Counted from the first letter of the stretch, positions 1 to 7,752 are shown. The stretch is 16,154 nt of DNA from an uncultured Eggerthella sp. (GCA_900548955.1 URMQ01000027.1:1-16154); one strand, 5' to 3'. Numbers and translations are program-made. Notes: a model not told the origin generated them from the sequence alone.

Positions 1-28
1 CTGAAGAATAATTTTTAAAAATATACAA

Positions 29-2599
29 TTATGTCAGAATTAAAGAATAGAATTGTGCTTCACGTTCATCAATAATTACCTGAGCAACCTTTTCACCCAC
101 ACCGCGAATGCCCGCCAAACCAAAACGAATGCCATCATCTAGAGGCGTAAATTCAAGGTTTGAGGAATTAACGTCAGGAGACAAAACGGGAATACCCGAG
201 CGGTTACAACTTGCAATGTATTTAATCAGGCGATCTGAGTTGCCCATATACGACGACAACACTGCAGCCATGTAATCGTTGGGATAATGCGCCTTTAAAT
301 AAGCAGTGCGCATAACCAAAATTGCATATGCTGCCGAATGCGATTTGTTAAAGGCGTACTTAGCAAACTTTTCCGCATCTTCCCAAATCTTCTTGGCGAT
401 CTCTAAACTAAAGCCATTTTCTACAGCACCAGTATTCCAGTCTTCCTGAAGCTGACGCATAACATCAATCTTCTTTTTACCCATAGCTTTGCGCAACTTG
501 TCTGCCTTGCCAGCAGAAAAGCCACTCATAACCATAGAAATCTGCATGATCTGTTCCTGGTAAACCATGGTGCCATAGGTTTCTTCCAAGATAGGACGAA
601 GACGATCATCGTAGTAGTGAACAGGTGTTTTACCACTTGCCACCAATACATAGTCGTCAACCATGCCAGATTCCAAAGGACCTGGACGGTTAAGTGCAAT
701 AGAAGCTACAACATCAGAGAACCTATGGGGTGGAAGGCGACTAAACAAGCTTACATACAGCGCGCTTTCCACCTGGAACAATCCATCCATGTTGCCACTA
801 CGCATTAATTCGAAAGCTTTTTCATCGTCGGTCGGAATTTCCTCAGGAATAATTTCCACACCAAAACGATTCTTAATATTGCGGCATGCACGAGAAAGAA
901 CACCCAAGGTACGCAGACCCAAGAAGTCCATCTTCAGCAGACCTAAGTCAGGCGTGTAGTGACCATCGTATTGGGTGATGATGCCGCCACCCTTGGTATC
1001 GCGCTTCATAGGAACGTGGTCGCTCATAGGGTCACGACAAATAATCGTTGCACAAGCATGAACGCCTTCGCCACGTACATGACCTTCAATAGATCGCGCA
1101 GCATCAATAACGCGGTGTACATCTTCTTCGGTATCGTATGCCTGCTTTAAATCAGGGTTTTTCGCCATTGCATCGTCAATAGTGATACCTAATTCGTTGC
1201 CGATAAGCTTGGCAACCTTATCGCCCACCGCATAGGGATAGTCCAACACGCGAGCAGCGTCGCGCACGGCATTTTTTGCCTGCAATTTACCAAAGGTGAT
1301 TACGCCCGATACGTGGTCTTCGCCATACACATCTTTAATGTGTTCAATCACTTCCTGACGACGTTCATCTTCGAAGTCAACGTCGATATCGGGCATCTCT
1401 ACACGTTCAGGAGATAAGAAACGTTCAAAGAGCAAACCATTTGAAAGTGGATCTAAGTCGGTAATGCCCATAGCGTAAGCAACAATTGCACCCGCAGCAG
1501 AACCACGACCAGGTCCTACGCCGATACCCTGATTACGCGCCCATTCGATATATTCCTGAACAATAAGGAAGTATGCAGGGAAGCCCTGCTGGATAATAAC
1601 GCTCATTTCATAATCTGCGCGCTCTTGCACTTCAGCAGGAACAGGATCACCGTAGCGACGAACCAGACCTTCCTGTACGCGCTTGCGGAAATAGGACTCT
1701 TCCGTTTCTCCTTCAGGTAAGGGAAAACGAGGCAGAATTGCATCGCGTTCAAGCTCCACGTTACATTTTTCCGCCAAAGCCACAGTGTTATCACACGCCT
1801 CAGGAAAATCCTTCAACGCGGTACGCATTTCCTCTTCAGTTTTCATATAGAACTGATCGTTTGGAAATTTAAAACGCTTTTCTTGGGTAACGGTAGAGTT
1901 TGTGCCAATGCACAGCATGATATCTTGCGCAACAGCGTCTTCCTGCGTTAAATAATGAAAGTCATTAGTGGCAATAGTTTGCAAACCAAGCTGATTTGCA
2001 ATTTCGGTAAGCTTGCGATTCATTTCAAGCTGAGTCATGCCACCATTAGTGATAATTCCTTGATCCTGCAGCTCGATATAGAAATCGCCTGGTTCATACA
2101 ACGCCGCAAAGCGCTTTGCCCATTCAACTGCTTCAGCAAAATCGCCACCATCAATACAGCGAGGAATAATGCCCGCAATACATGCACTTGTTGCAATAAT
2201 GCCCTCGGAATACTTTTCTAGCATTTCAAAGGTAGTACGCGGACGATAGTAAAAGTTATCCACATGAGATTCGCTAACAAGCTTGAGCAGATTGTGATAA
2301 CCCGTATTGTTTTTTGCCAACAAAATCATGTGATGCAAGCGCTGCTTTTGCTTCTTCAGTTCACTGTCGGTGGTGAAATAAATCTCGCAACCAAAAATTG
2401 GCTTAACCCAAATACCTGTTTCCTTCTTGTCCTTTTCACAAGCATCCGCCAATTCTGGCACACCACTCATTACGCCGTGATCGGTAATCGCAACTGCAGG
2501 CATACCTAAATCAGCTGCACGTTTTACCATGTCATAAATATGAGTAGCGCCATCAAGCAGGGAGTATTCTGTATGATTATGAAGATGTACAAATGCCAT
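29..2599 (-). CDS. dnaE: DNA polymerase III alpha subunit (DnaE), C-terminally truncated reading frame
   Basis: Catalytic subunit of the replicative DNA polymerase, acting in the cytoplasm at the replication fork. Seen: an N-terminal PHP domain beginning MAFVHLHNHTEYSLLDGA, with a full set of candidate metal ligands (H7, H9, D16, H41, E72, H90, C140, D213, H215). The polymerase core follows, with GPGRGSAAG, the catalytic pair in MPDIDVDF (D404, D406), the third aspartate D558 in KMDFLGLRTL, and NRPGPL. A helix-hairpin-helix (GIRGVGEKVAQVI) lies close to the end. The frame stops after 856 residues, whereas family members are usually about 1,100-1,200. The clamp-binding motif, OB fold and tau-binding region are therefore absent. 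The sequence after about residue 845 no longer resembles the family and is AT-rich. Start: ATG at 2599, preceded on the minus strand by AAGGG about 11 nt upstream. Identity is certain; whether the protein is functional or disrupted just beyond the window is not. Confidence 0.93.
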   Translation of the reverse strand: MAFVHLHNHTEYSLLDGATHIYDMVKRAADLGMPAVAITDHGVMSGVPELADACEKDKKETGIWVKPIFGCEIYFTTDSELKKQKQRLHHMILLAKNNTGYHNLLKLVSESHVDNFYYRPRTTFEMLEKYSEGIIATSACIAGIIPRCIDGGDFAEAVEWAKRFAALYEPGDFYIELQDQGIITNGGMTQLEMNRKLTEIANQLGLQTIATNDFHYLTQEDAVAQDIMLCIGTNSTVTQEKRFKFPNDQFYMKTEEEMRTALKDFPEACDNTVALAEKCNVELERDAILPRFPLPEGETEESYFRKRVQEGLVRRYGDPVPAEVQERADYEMSVIIQQGFPAYFLIVQEYIEWARNQGIGVGPGRGSAAGAIVAYAMGITDLDPLSNGLLFERFLSPERVEMPDIDVDFEDERRQEVIEHIKDVYGEDHVSGVITFGKLQAKNAVRDAARVLDYPYAVGDKVAKLIGNELGITIDDAMAKNPDLKQAYDTEEDVHRVIDAARSIEGHVRGEGVHACATIICRDPMSDHVPMKRDTKGGGIITQYDGHYTPDLGLLKMDFLGLRTLGVLSRACRNIKNRFGVEIIPEEIPTDDEKAFELMRSGNMDGLFQVESALYVSLFSRLPPHRFSDVVASIALNRPGPLESGMVDDYVLVASGKTPVHYYDDRLRPILEETYGTMVYQEQIMQISMVMSGFSAGKADKLRKAMGKKKIDVMRQLQEDWNTGAVENGFSLEIAKKIWEDAEKFAKYAFNKSHSAAYAILVMRTAYLKAHYPNDYMAAVLSSYMGNSDRLIKYIASCNRSGIPVLSPDVNSSNLEFTPLDDGIRFGLAGIRGVGEKVAQVIIDEREAQFYSLILT

Positions 2600-2963
2600 A
2601 TATGCTCACGCCCTTAATATGCTCTCCGTCTTCTTAGTAATTTCCTACTTACAACTCTCTGTCGTTTTACCAATATATCTCGATACATTGATCGACCAGT
2701 CTTAGGGTTTTCATCTTAGCAGCAATACCCAATTACGCCATCGAACAGATAATGGATTAAATGAGAAGTTTTGTTAACAGATTCCACTTGCAAGCATCAC
2801 CAGACCGAAACTTTATTCATCAGTATTTCGGCCTGACACAGAATTGAAATCTTATTAAACGGCATTTTTTATTGCCTAAATTCAATTACTCGTGATAATT
2901 ATTCCTGATAAGGTAATTATTCTTACTAGATAAAACCATCATCGTCAATCATTAGGAGCTTTT
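2600..2963. promoter_or_regulatory. Divergent intergenic region between dnaE and the flavoenzyme gene
   Basis: This 364 bp AT-rich gap carries the 5' signals of two divergent genes and no convincing ORF. Seen: a near-perfect 20 bp palindrome at 2671-2690 (CAATATATC-TC-GATACATTG, one mismatched pair). A hairpin at 2801-2835 has 10 bp arms (CAGACCGAAA / TTTCGGCCTG, one mismatch) and a 15 nt loop. An inverted pair AATTGAA (2842-2848) / TTCAATT (2881-2887) and two direct copies of TAATTATTC (2896-2904 and 2914-2922, 18 bp apart) lie next to the plus-strand start. I infer that some of these are operators; none matches a regulator site I can name. Confidence 0.5.
2872..2899 (+). promoter_or_regulatory. 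Candidate sigma-70 promoter of the flavoenzyme gene
   Basis: A TTGCCT (-35) at 2872-2877 and a GATAAT (-10) at 2894-2899 are separated by 16 bp, about 65 bp before the start codon. Both boxes are good but imperfect matches in an AT-rich background, so chance matches are possible. The first TAATTATTC repeat overlaps the -10 and the second lies just downstream, where a bound repressor could act. Confidence 0.35.
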
Positions 2964-4913
2964 ATGGAATGCAAGCAGCTATTCACGCCTCTTGTTATTG
3001 GCCCAATGGAGGTAAAAAATCGCTTTGTTGTTCCACCTATGGGTAACAATTTTGCCAATACCGATGGTACCTGGTCTGATCAATCGCTTGCTTATTATCA
3101 AGCACGCGCTGAAGGCGGTTTTGGTCTTATTACTATAGAAGCAACGGTTGTCCACGAAGGAGCTAAAGGCGGTCCGCGAAAGCCTTGTTTGTTTAACGAT
3201 TCTTCTATTCCTAGCCTTTCGCGCATCGCGCAAGCGTGTCACAAATACGGCGCAAAAGTATCAGTTCAGTTACAAAACGCTGGTCCTGAAGGCAATGCAA
3301 AGTGCGCAGGCGCTCCTCTTTTGGCGGCATCCCCTATTCCCGCCGCATGCGGTCGCGACATTCCGCAAGAAGTTCCTACTGCGCAGATATACGAATTAGC
3401 AAAAGGATACGGACAAGCAGCTCGTCGCGCCATGCAAGCAGGCGTTGATGCGGTTGAAATTCATATGGCTCATGGGTATTTGGTCAGCAGTTTCCTCTCT
3501 CCCCGCACGAATAAACGCGTGGATGAATTTGGCGGATCATTCGAAAACCGTCTTCGCTTTCCAAAGTTGATCATCGAAGAAATTCAAAAAGCCACCGAGG
3601 GCAAACTTGCCATACTTGCCCGCTTAAACGCCTCCGACGAAATGCCCGGCGGTTTAGATGTTCACGATACTGCTGCCATTGCTCGCGCCTTGCAAGAATA
3701 CGGCGTGCAGGGTATTCATCTGTCGCGTGCAGTTCACTTAAAAGACGAATTCATGTGGGCTCCCACTGCAGTACATGGTGGCTTTAATGCCGATTTGGTA
3801 ACCGAAGTTAAAAAAGCTATCTCTATCCCCATCATTACGGTCGGTCGCTTTACCGACCCCTACTATGCGGAATTATTAGTAGCAGAAGGGCGAGCAGACC
3901 TAGTTGCTTTTGGTCGTCAGTCATTAGCCGACCCTGCGCTTCCTAATAAAATTCTTGAACAACATACCGAAGATATTATTCCTTGTATCGCCTGCCTACA
4001 GGGTTGCGTTGCAAACATGTATCAAGGAAAACCACTTCGCTGCCTAGTAAATCCTTGTCTTGGTTTTGAGTCGCAGCCTGTTACCCCAACCGCAAACCCC
4101 CGCCACGTCGTTGTTATTGGTGGTGGTCCCGCTGGCCTTGTTGCTGCATACACCGCTGCAGAACGAGGACACCAGGTAGATCTTTACGAAGCTAGCAGCA
4201 CTCTTGGCGGAAATATGCTACTTGCTTCTTACCCTCCAGGTAAGGGCGACATTGCTAATATGATTCGCTCTTATATTGTTCGCTGCGAAAAAGCAGGCGT
4301 AGAAATTCATCTCAACACTGAAATAGCTGCCGAAGACATCAATCTTATGAAGAAATCGAACCAGGCAGATGCCGTTATAGTAGCTACAGGCGCTCAACCA
4401 CTAATTTTACCTATCGAAGGAATTAACAACCCTAACCTTCTTTTAGCGAGCGATATTCTTGCAGGTAAAACGTCTGTTGGATTGCATGTTTTGGTTGTTG
4501 GTGGTGGCATGGTTGGCTGCGAAACGGCAGACTTCTTAGCTGAGCTTGGTCATAAGGTAAGTGTCGTTGAATATCGAGATACCCTTGGTGCCGATATGAT
4601 TGCTGAACATCGCAAAGAAATCCTAAAGGATTTTGCTGAATATCATGTTGAACAAATTACCAATGCAAAAGTTACGAAATTCTTTGACGATGGTATTGAA
4701 TACTTGCTAGCAGATAAAGAAAACGCTACCACGCCCCAAACAATGCGTGGTTGCGATTCGATCGTCCTTGCACTTGGCTACGCTAAGCACGATCCTCTAT
4801 CCGAAGAACTTAAAGCGCAAGGTATCGAAACATACGTTGTAGGAGATGCTTGTGAAGCTCGTCGCGCTCTTAATGCTACCGCTGAAGCGTTTGAGATTGC
4901 CCGCAACTTGTAA
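2964..4913 (+). CDS. NADH:flavin oxidoreductase / 2,4-dienoyl-CoA reductase family protein (FMN, 4Fe-4S, FAD)
   Basis: Predicted cytoplasmic reductase that passes electrons from NAD(P)H through FAD and a 4Fe-4S cluster to FMN, reducing an activated C=C bond. Seen: an old-yellow-enzyme TIM barrel (about residues 1-330) with the active-site segment HMAHGY (167-172) and an SPRTNKRVDEFGGS stretch. A cluster motif follows: C341-x2-C344-x3-C348-x11-C360, the spacing of the FadH family. Two dinucleotide-binding glycine motifs come next: GGGPAG (386-391) for FAD and GGGMVG (513-518) for NAD(P)H. At 649 residues it is close to FadH (about 670) and appears intact. An AGGAG ribosome binding site lies 5 nt before the ATG. 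It is the only plus-strand gene here and is monocistronic. Relatives include dienoyl-CoA reductases, bile-acid enoate reductases (BaiCD/BaiH) and other anaerobic ene-reductases; the substrate cannot be read from sequence. Confidence 0.9.
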   Translation: MECKQLFTPLVIGPMEVKNRFVVPPMGNNFANTDGTWSDQSLAYYQARAEGGFGLITIEATVVHEGAKGGPRKPCLFNDSSIPSLSRIAQACHKYGAKVSVQLQNAGPEGNAKCAGAPLLAASPIPAACGRDIPQEVPTAQIYELAKGYGQAARRAMQAGVDAVEIHMAHGYLVSSFLSPRTNKRVDEFGGSFENRLRFPKLIIEEIQKATEGKLAILARLNASDEMPGGLDVHDTAAIARALQEYGVQGIHLSRAVHLKDEFMWAPTAVHGGFNADLVTEVKKAISIPIITVGRFTDPYYAELLVAEGRADLVAFGRQSLADPALPNKILEQHTEDIIPCIACLQGCVANMYQGKPLRCLVNPCLGFESQPVTPTANPRHVVVIGGGPAGLVAAYTAAERGHQVDLYEASSTLGGNMLLASYPPGKGDIANMIRSYIVRCEKAGVEIHLNTEIAAEDINLMKKSNQADAVIVATGAQPLILPIEGINNPNLLLASDILAGKTSVGLHVLVVGGGMVGCETADFLAELGHKVSVVEYRDTLGADMIAEHRKEILKDFAEYHVEQITNAKVTKFFDDGIEYLLADKENATTPQTMRGCDSIVLALGYAKHDPLSEELKAQGIETYVVGDACEARRALNATAEAFEIARNL

Positions 4914-5069
4914 AACGCATCCTCCCAAGAGCTGCCCAGCGCAAAAGGCTGTCCTCTAAGGATTACCCACTCACAAAGCGCACCCAGTTAACCTGTGAAG
5001 TACTGCTTATCGCAAAGTGCGACCTGAGAACTATCGTGCCAACAGATTCCGCAACAGAATCCTTAACCA

Positions 5070-5099
5070 TAGCTAGCTGAATTACGGTTCGGCTAGCTA
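5070..5099. terminator. Hairpin between convergent genes, possible bidirectional terminator
   Basis: Perfect 8 bp arms TAGCTAGC / GCTAGCTA, with inner pairs that could lengthen the stem, lie between the flavoenzyme gene and the convergent epsilon gene. The stop codon of the epsilon gene is part of the arm. Neither side has a clear T-tract, so it is a weak intrinsic terminator at best. A smaller inverted repeat GATTC/GAATC at 5045-5061 lies beside it. Confidence 0.35.
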
Positions 5100-5558
5100 C
5101 TCTTCGTCGTGCTCTTTGTATTCAAAAGGAAGCTTACCCTGTAGCGCTTTTTGCTTTGCGTTGTACTGCACCTTAAGCCAGCGAAGTTTACGACGGAGCA
5201 CTGAATTTGCAATAAATTGTTCATGGCTAAGTGATTCCAAACGCGCTTCCAGTTCAGGAATAGCGCTCTCTAACAGATCAAGATTAATGTCTTGAATTTG
5301 ACGCGTTTTATCACACAGGACAATAACGCGACTCCCCATTACCTGCAGATAGCCGCCCATATTTGCCGCCGCAATCACAGGACCAGATTCCGACGTTTCC
5401 CTGCCCCAAATTACACCATCTTTAAGCGCGATAAGCGCGGGAGCATGATTTTCGAGTACGCCCATATACCCCTGCTCACCTGGCACGGTAATAGAATACA
5501 GCTCCCCCGAAAACAACATTCTGTCTTTAGCAACCACATCACAATGTAGTATCGACAT
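5097..5558 (-). CDS. Second, divergent ATP synthase epsilon subunit (AtpC paralog)
   Basis: A full-length epsilon-subunit homologue of 153 residues. Family epsilons sit on the F1 central stalk with gamma, couple rotation, and inhibit ATP hydrolysis through a C-terminal helical pair. Seen: the N-terminal beta-barrel opening CDVVAKDRMLFSGEL, then VPGEQGYMGVLENHAP, MGGYLQV and RVIVLCDKTRQI, followed by a helical C-terminal half with LRRKLRWLKVQ. It aligns without gaps to the operon epsilon over about 137 residues, with about 55% identity (hand count). It differs mainly in the helical half and ends in an acidic tail (EYKEHDEE). A strong GGAGGAG ribosome binding site lies 6 nt before the ATG. It lies downstream of the operon terminator in the same orientation, so it needs read-through or its own promoter. 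No sign of decay is seen. Role as an alternative epsilon is inference. Confidence 0.9.
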   Translation of the reverse strand: MSILHCDVVAKDRMLFSGELYSITVPGEQGYMGVLENHAPALIALKDGVIWGRETSESGPVIAAANMGGYLQVMGSRVIVLCDKTRQIQDINLDLLESAIPELEARLESLSHEQFIANSVLRRKLRWLKVQYNAKQKALQGKLPFEYKEHDEE

Positions 5559-5657
5559 TACATTCTCCTCCGAACCCTACCAAAGTAGGCTCGAGAAATG
5601 CCTCCTTTTGCTTTAACGTTGAGGAATGCTATCAAAGAAACTGATACATACGCTAGT

Positions 5658-5687
5658 TATTTTTTGTAAAACGCATAAATGCGTCAA
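5658..5687 (-). promoter_or_regulatory. Candidate promoter with overlapping palindrome for the second epsilon gene
   Basis: On the minus strand a TTGACG (-35-like, 5682-5687) is followed about 17 bp on by an A/T-rich hexamer (AAAAAT; AAATAA if slightly wider), a poor -10. The perfect inverted repeat ACGCAT-AA-ATGCGT (5671-5684) overlaps the -35 and the spacer, as an operator would. The -35 and palindrome are seen; promoter activity is inference. Another candidate hexamer pair, TTTACA with GTATCA at 17 bp, lies slightly closer to the gene. Confidence 0.35.
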
Positions 5688-5778
5688 ATAGTCACATCTT
5701 AAGTAAATAATCAAACAGATCATCCAATTTCGTTCAATGACTCGACGCGGGCTTAGCAGTAACGCGTTCCGAGAAACA

Positions 5779-5813
5779 AAACGACCCCTTCCGAAAAACG
5801 GAAGAGGTCGTTT
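5779..5813 (-). terminator. Intrinsic terminator of the ATP synthase operon
   Basis: Arms of 15 nt (AAACGACCTCTTCCG / CGGAAGGGGTCGTTT on the minus strand) enclose a TTTTT loop and are followed by TTTTGTTTC. The only non-Watson-Crick position is C with A in plus-strand RNA but U with G in minus-strand RNA. The helix is therefore continuous only in the minus-strand transcript, showing that it serves the atp operon. It lies about 55 bp after the stop codon of the operon epsilon gene. Confidence 0.9.
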
Positions 5814-5868
5814 GAATTGCTGGTACCGTCGAAAACCTAATTTCGTCCGGAGGAATCGTGGAAGAAAC

Positions 5869-6297
5869 CTAGACGTACTGGCTTTCCTTTTCCTTAGCTG
5901 CAAGTTGCACTTTGCACCAGCGAAGCTTTCGAGTAAGAACAGAACGAGAGATAATCTGATCTTCGCGAAGGTTTGCAATACGCTCTTCGAGCTGAGTAAT
6001 ATCCTTGCGAACCTTATCCTCGTTAATGCGCTTGATTTCACGCGTCTTGTCGCACAGAACAATTACACGCTCGCCCAAGCACTGGACATAGCCGCCCATA
6101 ATAGCCGCACTCAACGTGGTGCCGCCTTCGGGCTTAGTGCGTGCCCAAATAACGCCATCATGAAGAGCGGTAACAAAGGGCTCATGGTTAGCCATGATGC
6201 CAAGCTCGCCTTCGCTTCCGGGAACCATTACCGAATGAAGCTCACCGGAAAAAAGAACCTTATTCTTGGCTACGACATCACATTTGATCGTGGACAT
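5869..6297 (-). CDS. atpC: ATP synthase F1 epsilon subunit
   Basis: Epsilon subunit of F1Fo ATP synthase, part of the rotating central stalk and regulator of ATP hydrolysis. It has 142 residues, typical of the family. Seen: CDVVAKNKVLFSGEL, VPGSEGELGIMANHEP, DGVIWAR and IMGGYVQCLGERVIVLCDKT in the N-terminal beta-sandwich. A charged C-terminal helical hairpin (about residues 90-140) includes LTRKLRWCKVQ. The ATG lies 3 nt beyond the atpD stop codon (TAA ATT ATG), with GGAAGAAGAG as the upstream ribosome binding site, so it is the last cistron of the atp operon and probably translationally coupled to atpD. This is the canonical copy by position; a paralog lies downstream beyond the terminator. 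Confidence 0.96.
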   Translation of the reverse strand: MSTIKCDVVAKNKVLFSGELHSVMVPGSEGELGIMANHEPFVTALHDGVIWARTKPEGGTTLSAAIMGGYVQCLGERVIVLCDKTREIKRINEDKVRKDITQLEERIANLREDQIISRSVLTRKLRWCKVQLAAKEKESQYV

Positions 6298-6300
6298 AAT

Positions 6301-7752
6301 TTACTCTTCTTCCTGCTTCTTGATCTCCTCGTAGGCTGCGTATACATCCTCGATGGTGCCCTTGTTACGGAAGCAAACCTCAGGAATTTCGTCGCAGTTG
6401 CCGCTGAGGATCTCCTTGAAGGAGCGAATGGTGTCCTCCAGCTTAACGTATACACCGTCTTGGCCGGTGAACTGCTTTGCAACATGGAAAGGTTGGCCCA
6501 GGAAGCGCTCGATCTTACGAGCACGATTTACGATGATCTTCTGATCTTCGGAAAGTTCTTCCATACCCAGAATTGCAATGATGTCCTGAAGGTCCTGATA
6601 AGTCTGGAGAATCTTCTGTACACCAACAGCAACTTCATAGTGCTCTTCGCCAACAATTTCAGGGTCGAGTGCACGAGAAGTGGATTCCAGTGGGTCAACT
6701 GCAGGATAAATACCCTTCTCAGCGATGGAACGGTTAAGAACCGTCTTAGCATCCAAGTGGGTAAAGGTCGTTGCAGGTGCAGGGTCGGTCAAGTCGTCTG
6801 CAGGTACGTATACAGCCTGTACCGAGGTAATAGAACCAGTCTTGGTAGAAGTAATACGTTCCTGAAGGTCGCCCATTTCAGTTGCCAAGGTTGGCTGGTA
6901 ACCAACTGCAGAAGGCATGCGACCAAGCAGTGCGGATACCTCAGAACCAGCCTGAGTGAAACGGAAGATGTTGTCGATAAACAACAGTACGTCCTGGCCC
7001 TGGTCACGGAAGTATTCAGCTTCGGTAAGGCCGCACAGACCTACACGAAGACGTGCTCCAGGAGGCTCGTTCATCTGACCATAAACCAAGCAGGTCTTGT
7101 TAATAACACCAGCGTCGGTCATCTCGATGAACAGGTCGGTACCCTCACGAGTACGTTCGCCTACACCAGTAAATACAGACGTGCCGCCATGTTCCTGAGC
7201 CAAGTTGTTAATGAGCTCCTGAATAATAACGGTCTTGCCTACACCAGCGCCGCCGAACAGACCAGTCTTACCACCCTTGATGAAGGGCTGGATAAGGTCA
7301 ACAACCTTAATGCCCGTTTCATAAATCTCGGTCGTGGTAACCAGCTCTTCATAAGCAGGTGCAGGACGATGAATTGGGTAGAATTCCTTAACATCAGGCA
7401 TCGGCTTGCCGTCAACAGGTTCACCCATAACATTCCAAATGCGACCAAGGGTCTCTGGGCCTACTGGCATCATCATAGGATTGCCAGTGTCCTTTACCTC
7501 AAGGCCACGGGTAAGGCCATCAGTAGATGACATAGCTACCGCGCGAACCAAATCACCGGGAAGGTGAAGCTGGACCTCGAGGAGAACCTTAACGTCGCCA
7601 ATGGGGGTATTAGCTTCAACGGTCAACGCGTTGTAGATTGCGGGCATCTGGCCCGGAGCAAACTCAACGTCGACAACAGGGCCAACGATACGGACAATAT
7701 GACCGATCGCACCACCCTGGTTGGCCGCAGATGTAGTAATTTCTTCAGCCAT
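6301..7752 (-). CDS. atpD: ATP synthase F1 beta subunit
   Basis: Catalytic nucleotide-binding subunit of F1; three copies alternate with alpha and synthesise ATP from ADP and phosphate at the inner face of the membrane. It has 483 residues, full length. Seen: an N-terminal beta-barrel beginning at GHIVRIVGPVVDVEF, Walker A GGAGVGKT (167-174, K173), the catalytic glutamate E199 in GERTREG, Walker B in VLLFIDNIFRF, and a DELSEED-like loop (MEELSEDQ) near the C-terminus. The ATG directly follows the atpG stop (TAAATG), with GGAGGA just upstream inside the end of atpG. A 597-codon antisense frame covers most of it but is a codon-bias shadow. Confidence 0.98.
   Translation of the reverse strand: MAEEITTSAANQGGAIGHIVRIVGPVVDVEFAPGQMPAIYNALTVEANTPIGDVKVLLEVQLHLPGDLVRAVAMSSTDGLTRGLEVKDTGNPMMMPVGPETLGRIWNVMGEPVDGKPMPDVKEFYPIHRPAPAYEELVTTTEIYETGIKVVDLIQPFIKGGKTGLFGGAGVGKTVIIQELINNLAQEHGGTSVFTGVGERTREGTDLFIEMTDAGVINKTCLVYGQMNEPPGARLRVGLCGLTEAEYFRDQGQDVLLFIDNIFRFTQAGSEVSALLGRMPSAVGYQPTLATEMGDLQERITSTKTGSITSVQAVYVPADDLTDPAPATTFTHLDAKTVLNRSIAEKGIYPAVDPLESTSRALDPEIVGEEHYEVAVGVQKILQTYQDLQDIIAILGMEELSEDQKIIVNRARKIERFLGQPFHVAKQFTGQDGVYVKLEDTIRSFKEILSGNCDEIPEVCFRNKGTIEDVYAAYEEIKKQEEE

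Larger units (their letters stand above)
5559..5868. other. Spacer between the two epsilon genes
   Basis: This 310 bp spacer contains, from the operon side, the intrinsic terminator at 5779-5813, then an AT-rich stretch with candidate minus-strand promoter elements and the palindrome at 5671-5684, then the ribosome binding site of the second epsilon gene. Short reading frames here are not supported by a start signal or a recognisable product, and no remnant of another gene is recognisable. Confidence 0.6.

Noticed and set aside
1..62. Simple frameshift as the cause of the short dnaE
   Set aside because: The other two minus-strand frames also stop within about 35 bp and neither resumes family-like sequence.
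4974..5024. Similar short segments CAAAGCGCACC and CAAAGTGCGACC as a repeat or gene remnant
   Set aside because: Too short and too diverged to distinguish from chance, with no further copies or a frame linking them.
5737..7530. 597-codon open frame on the plus strand, antisense to atpD and atpC
   Set aside because: The sequence has no recognisable domain, starts in the operon terminator, and covers highly conserved ATP synthase genes. Long antisense frames like this follow from the codon bias of atpD.
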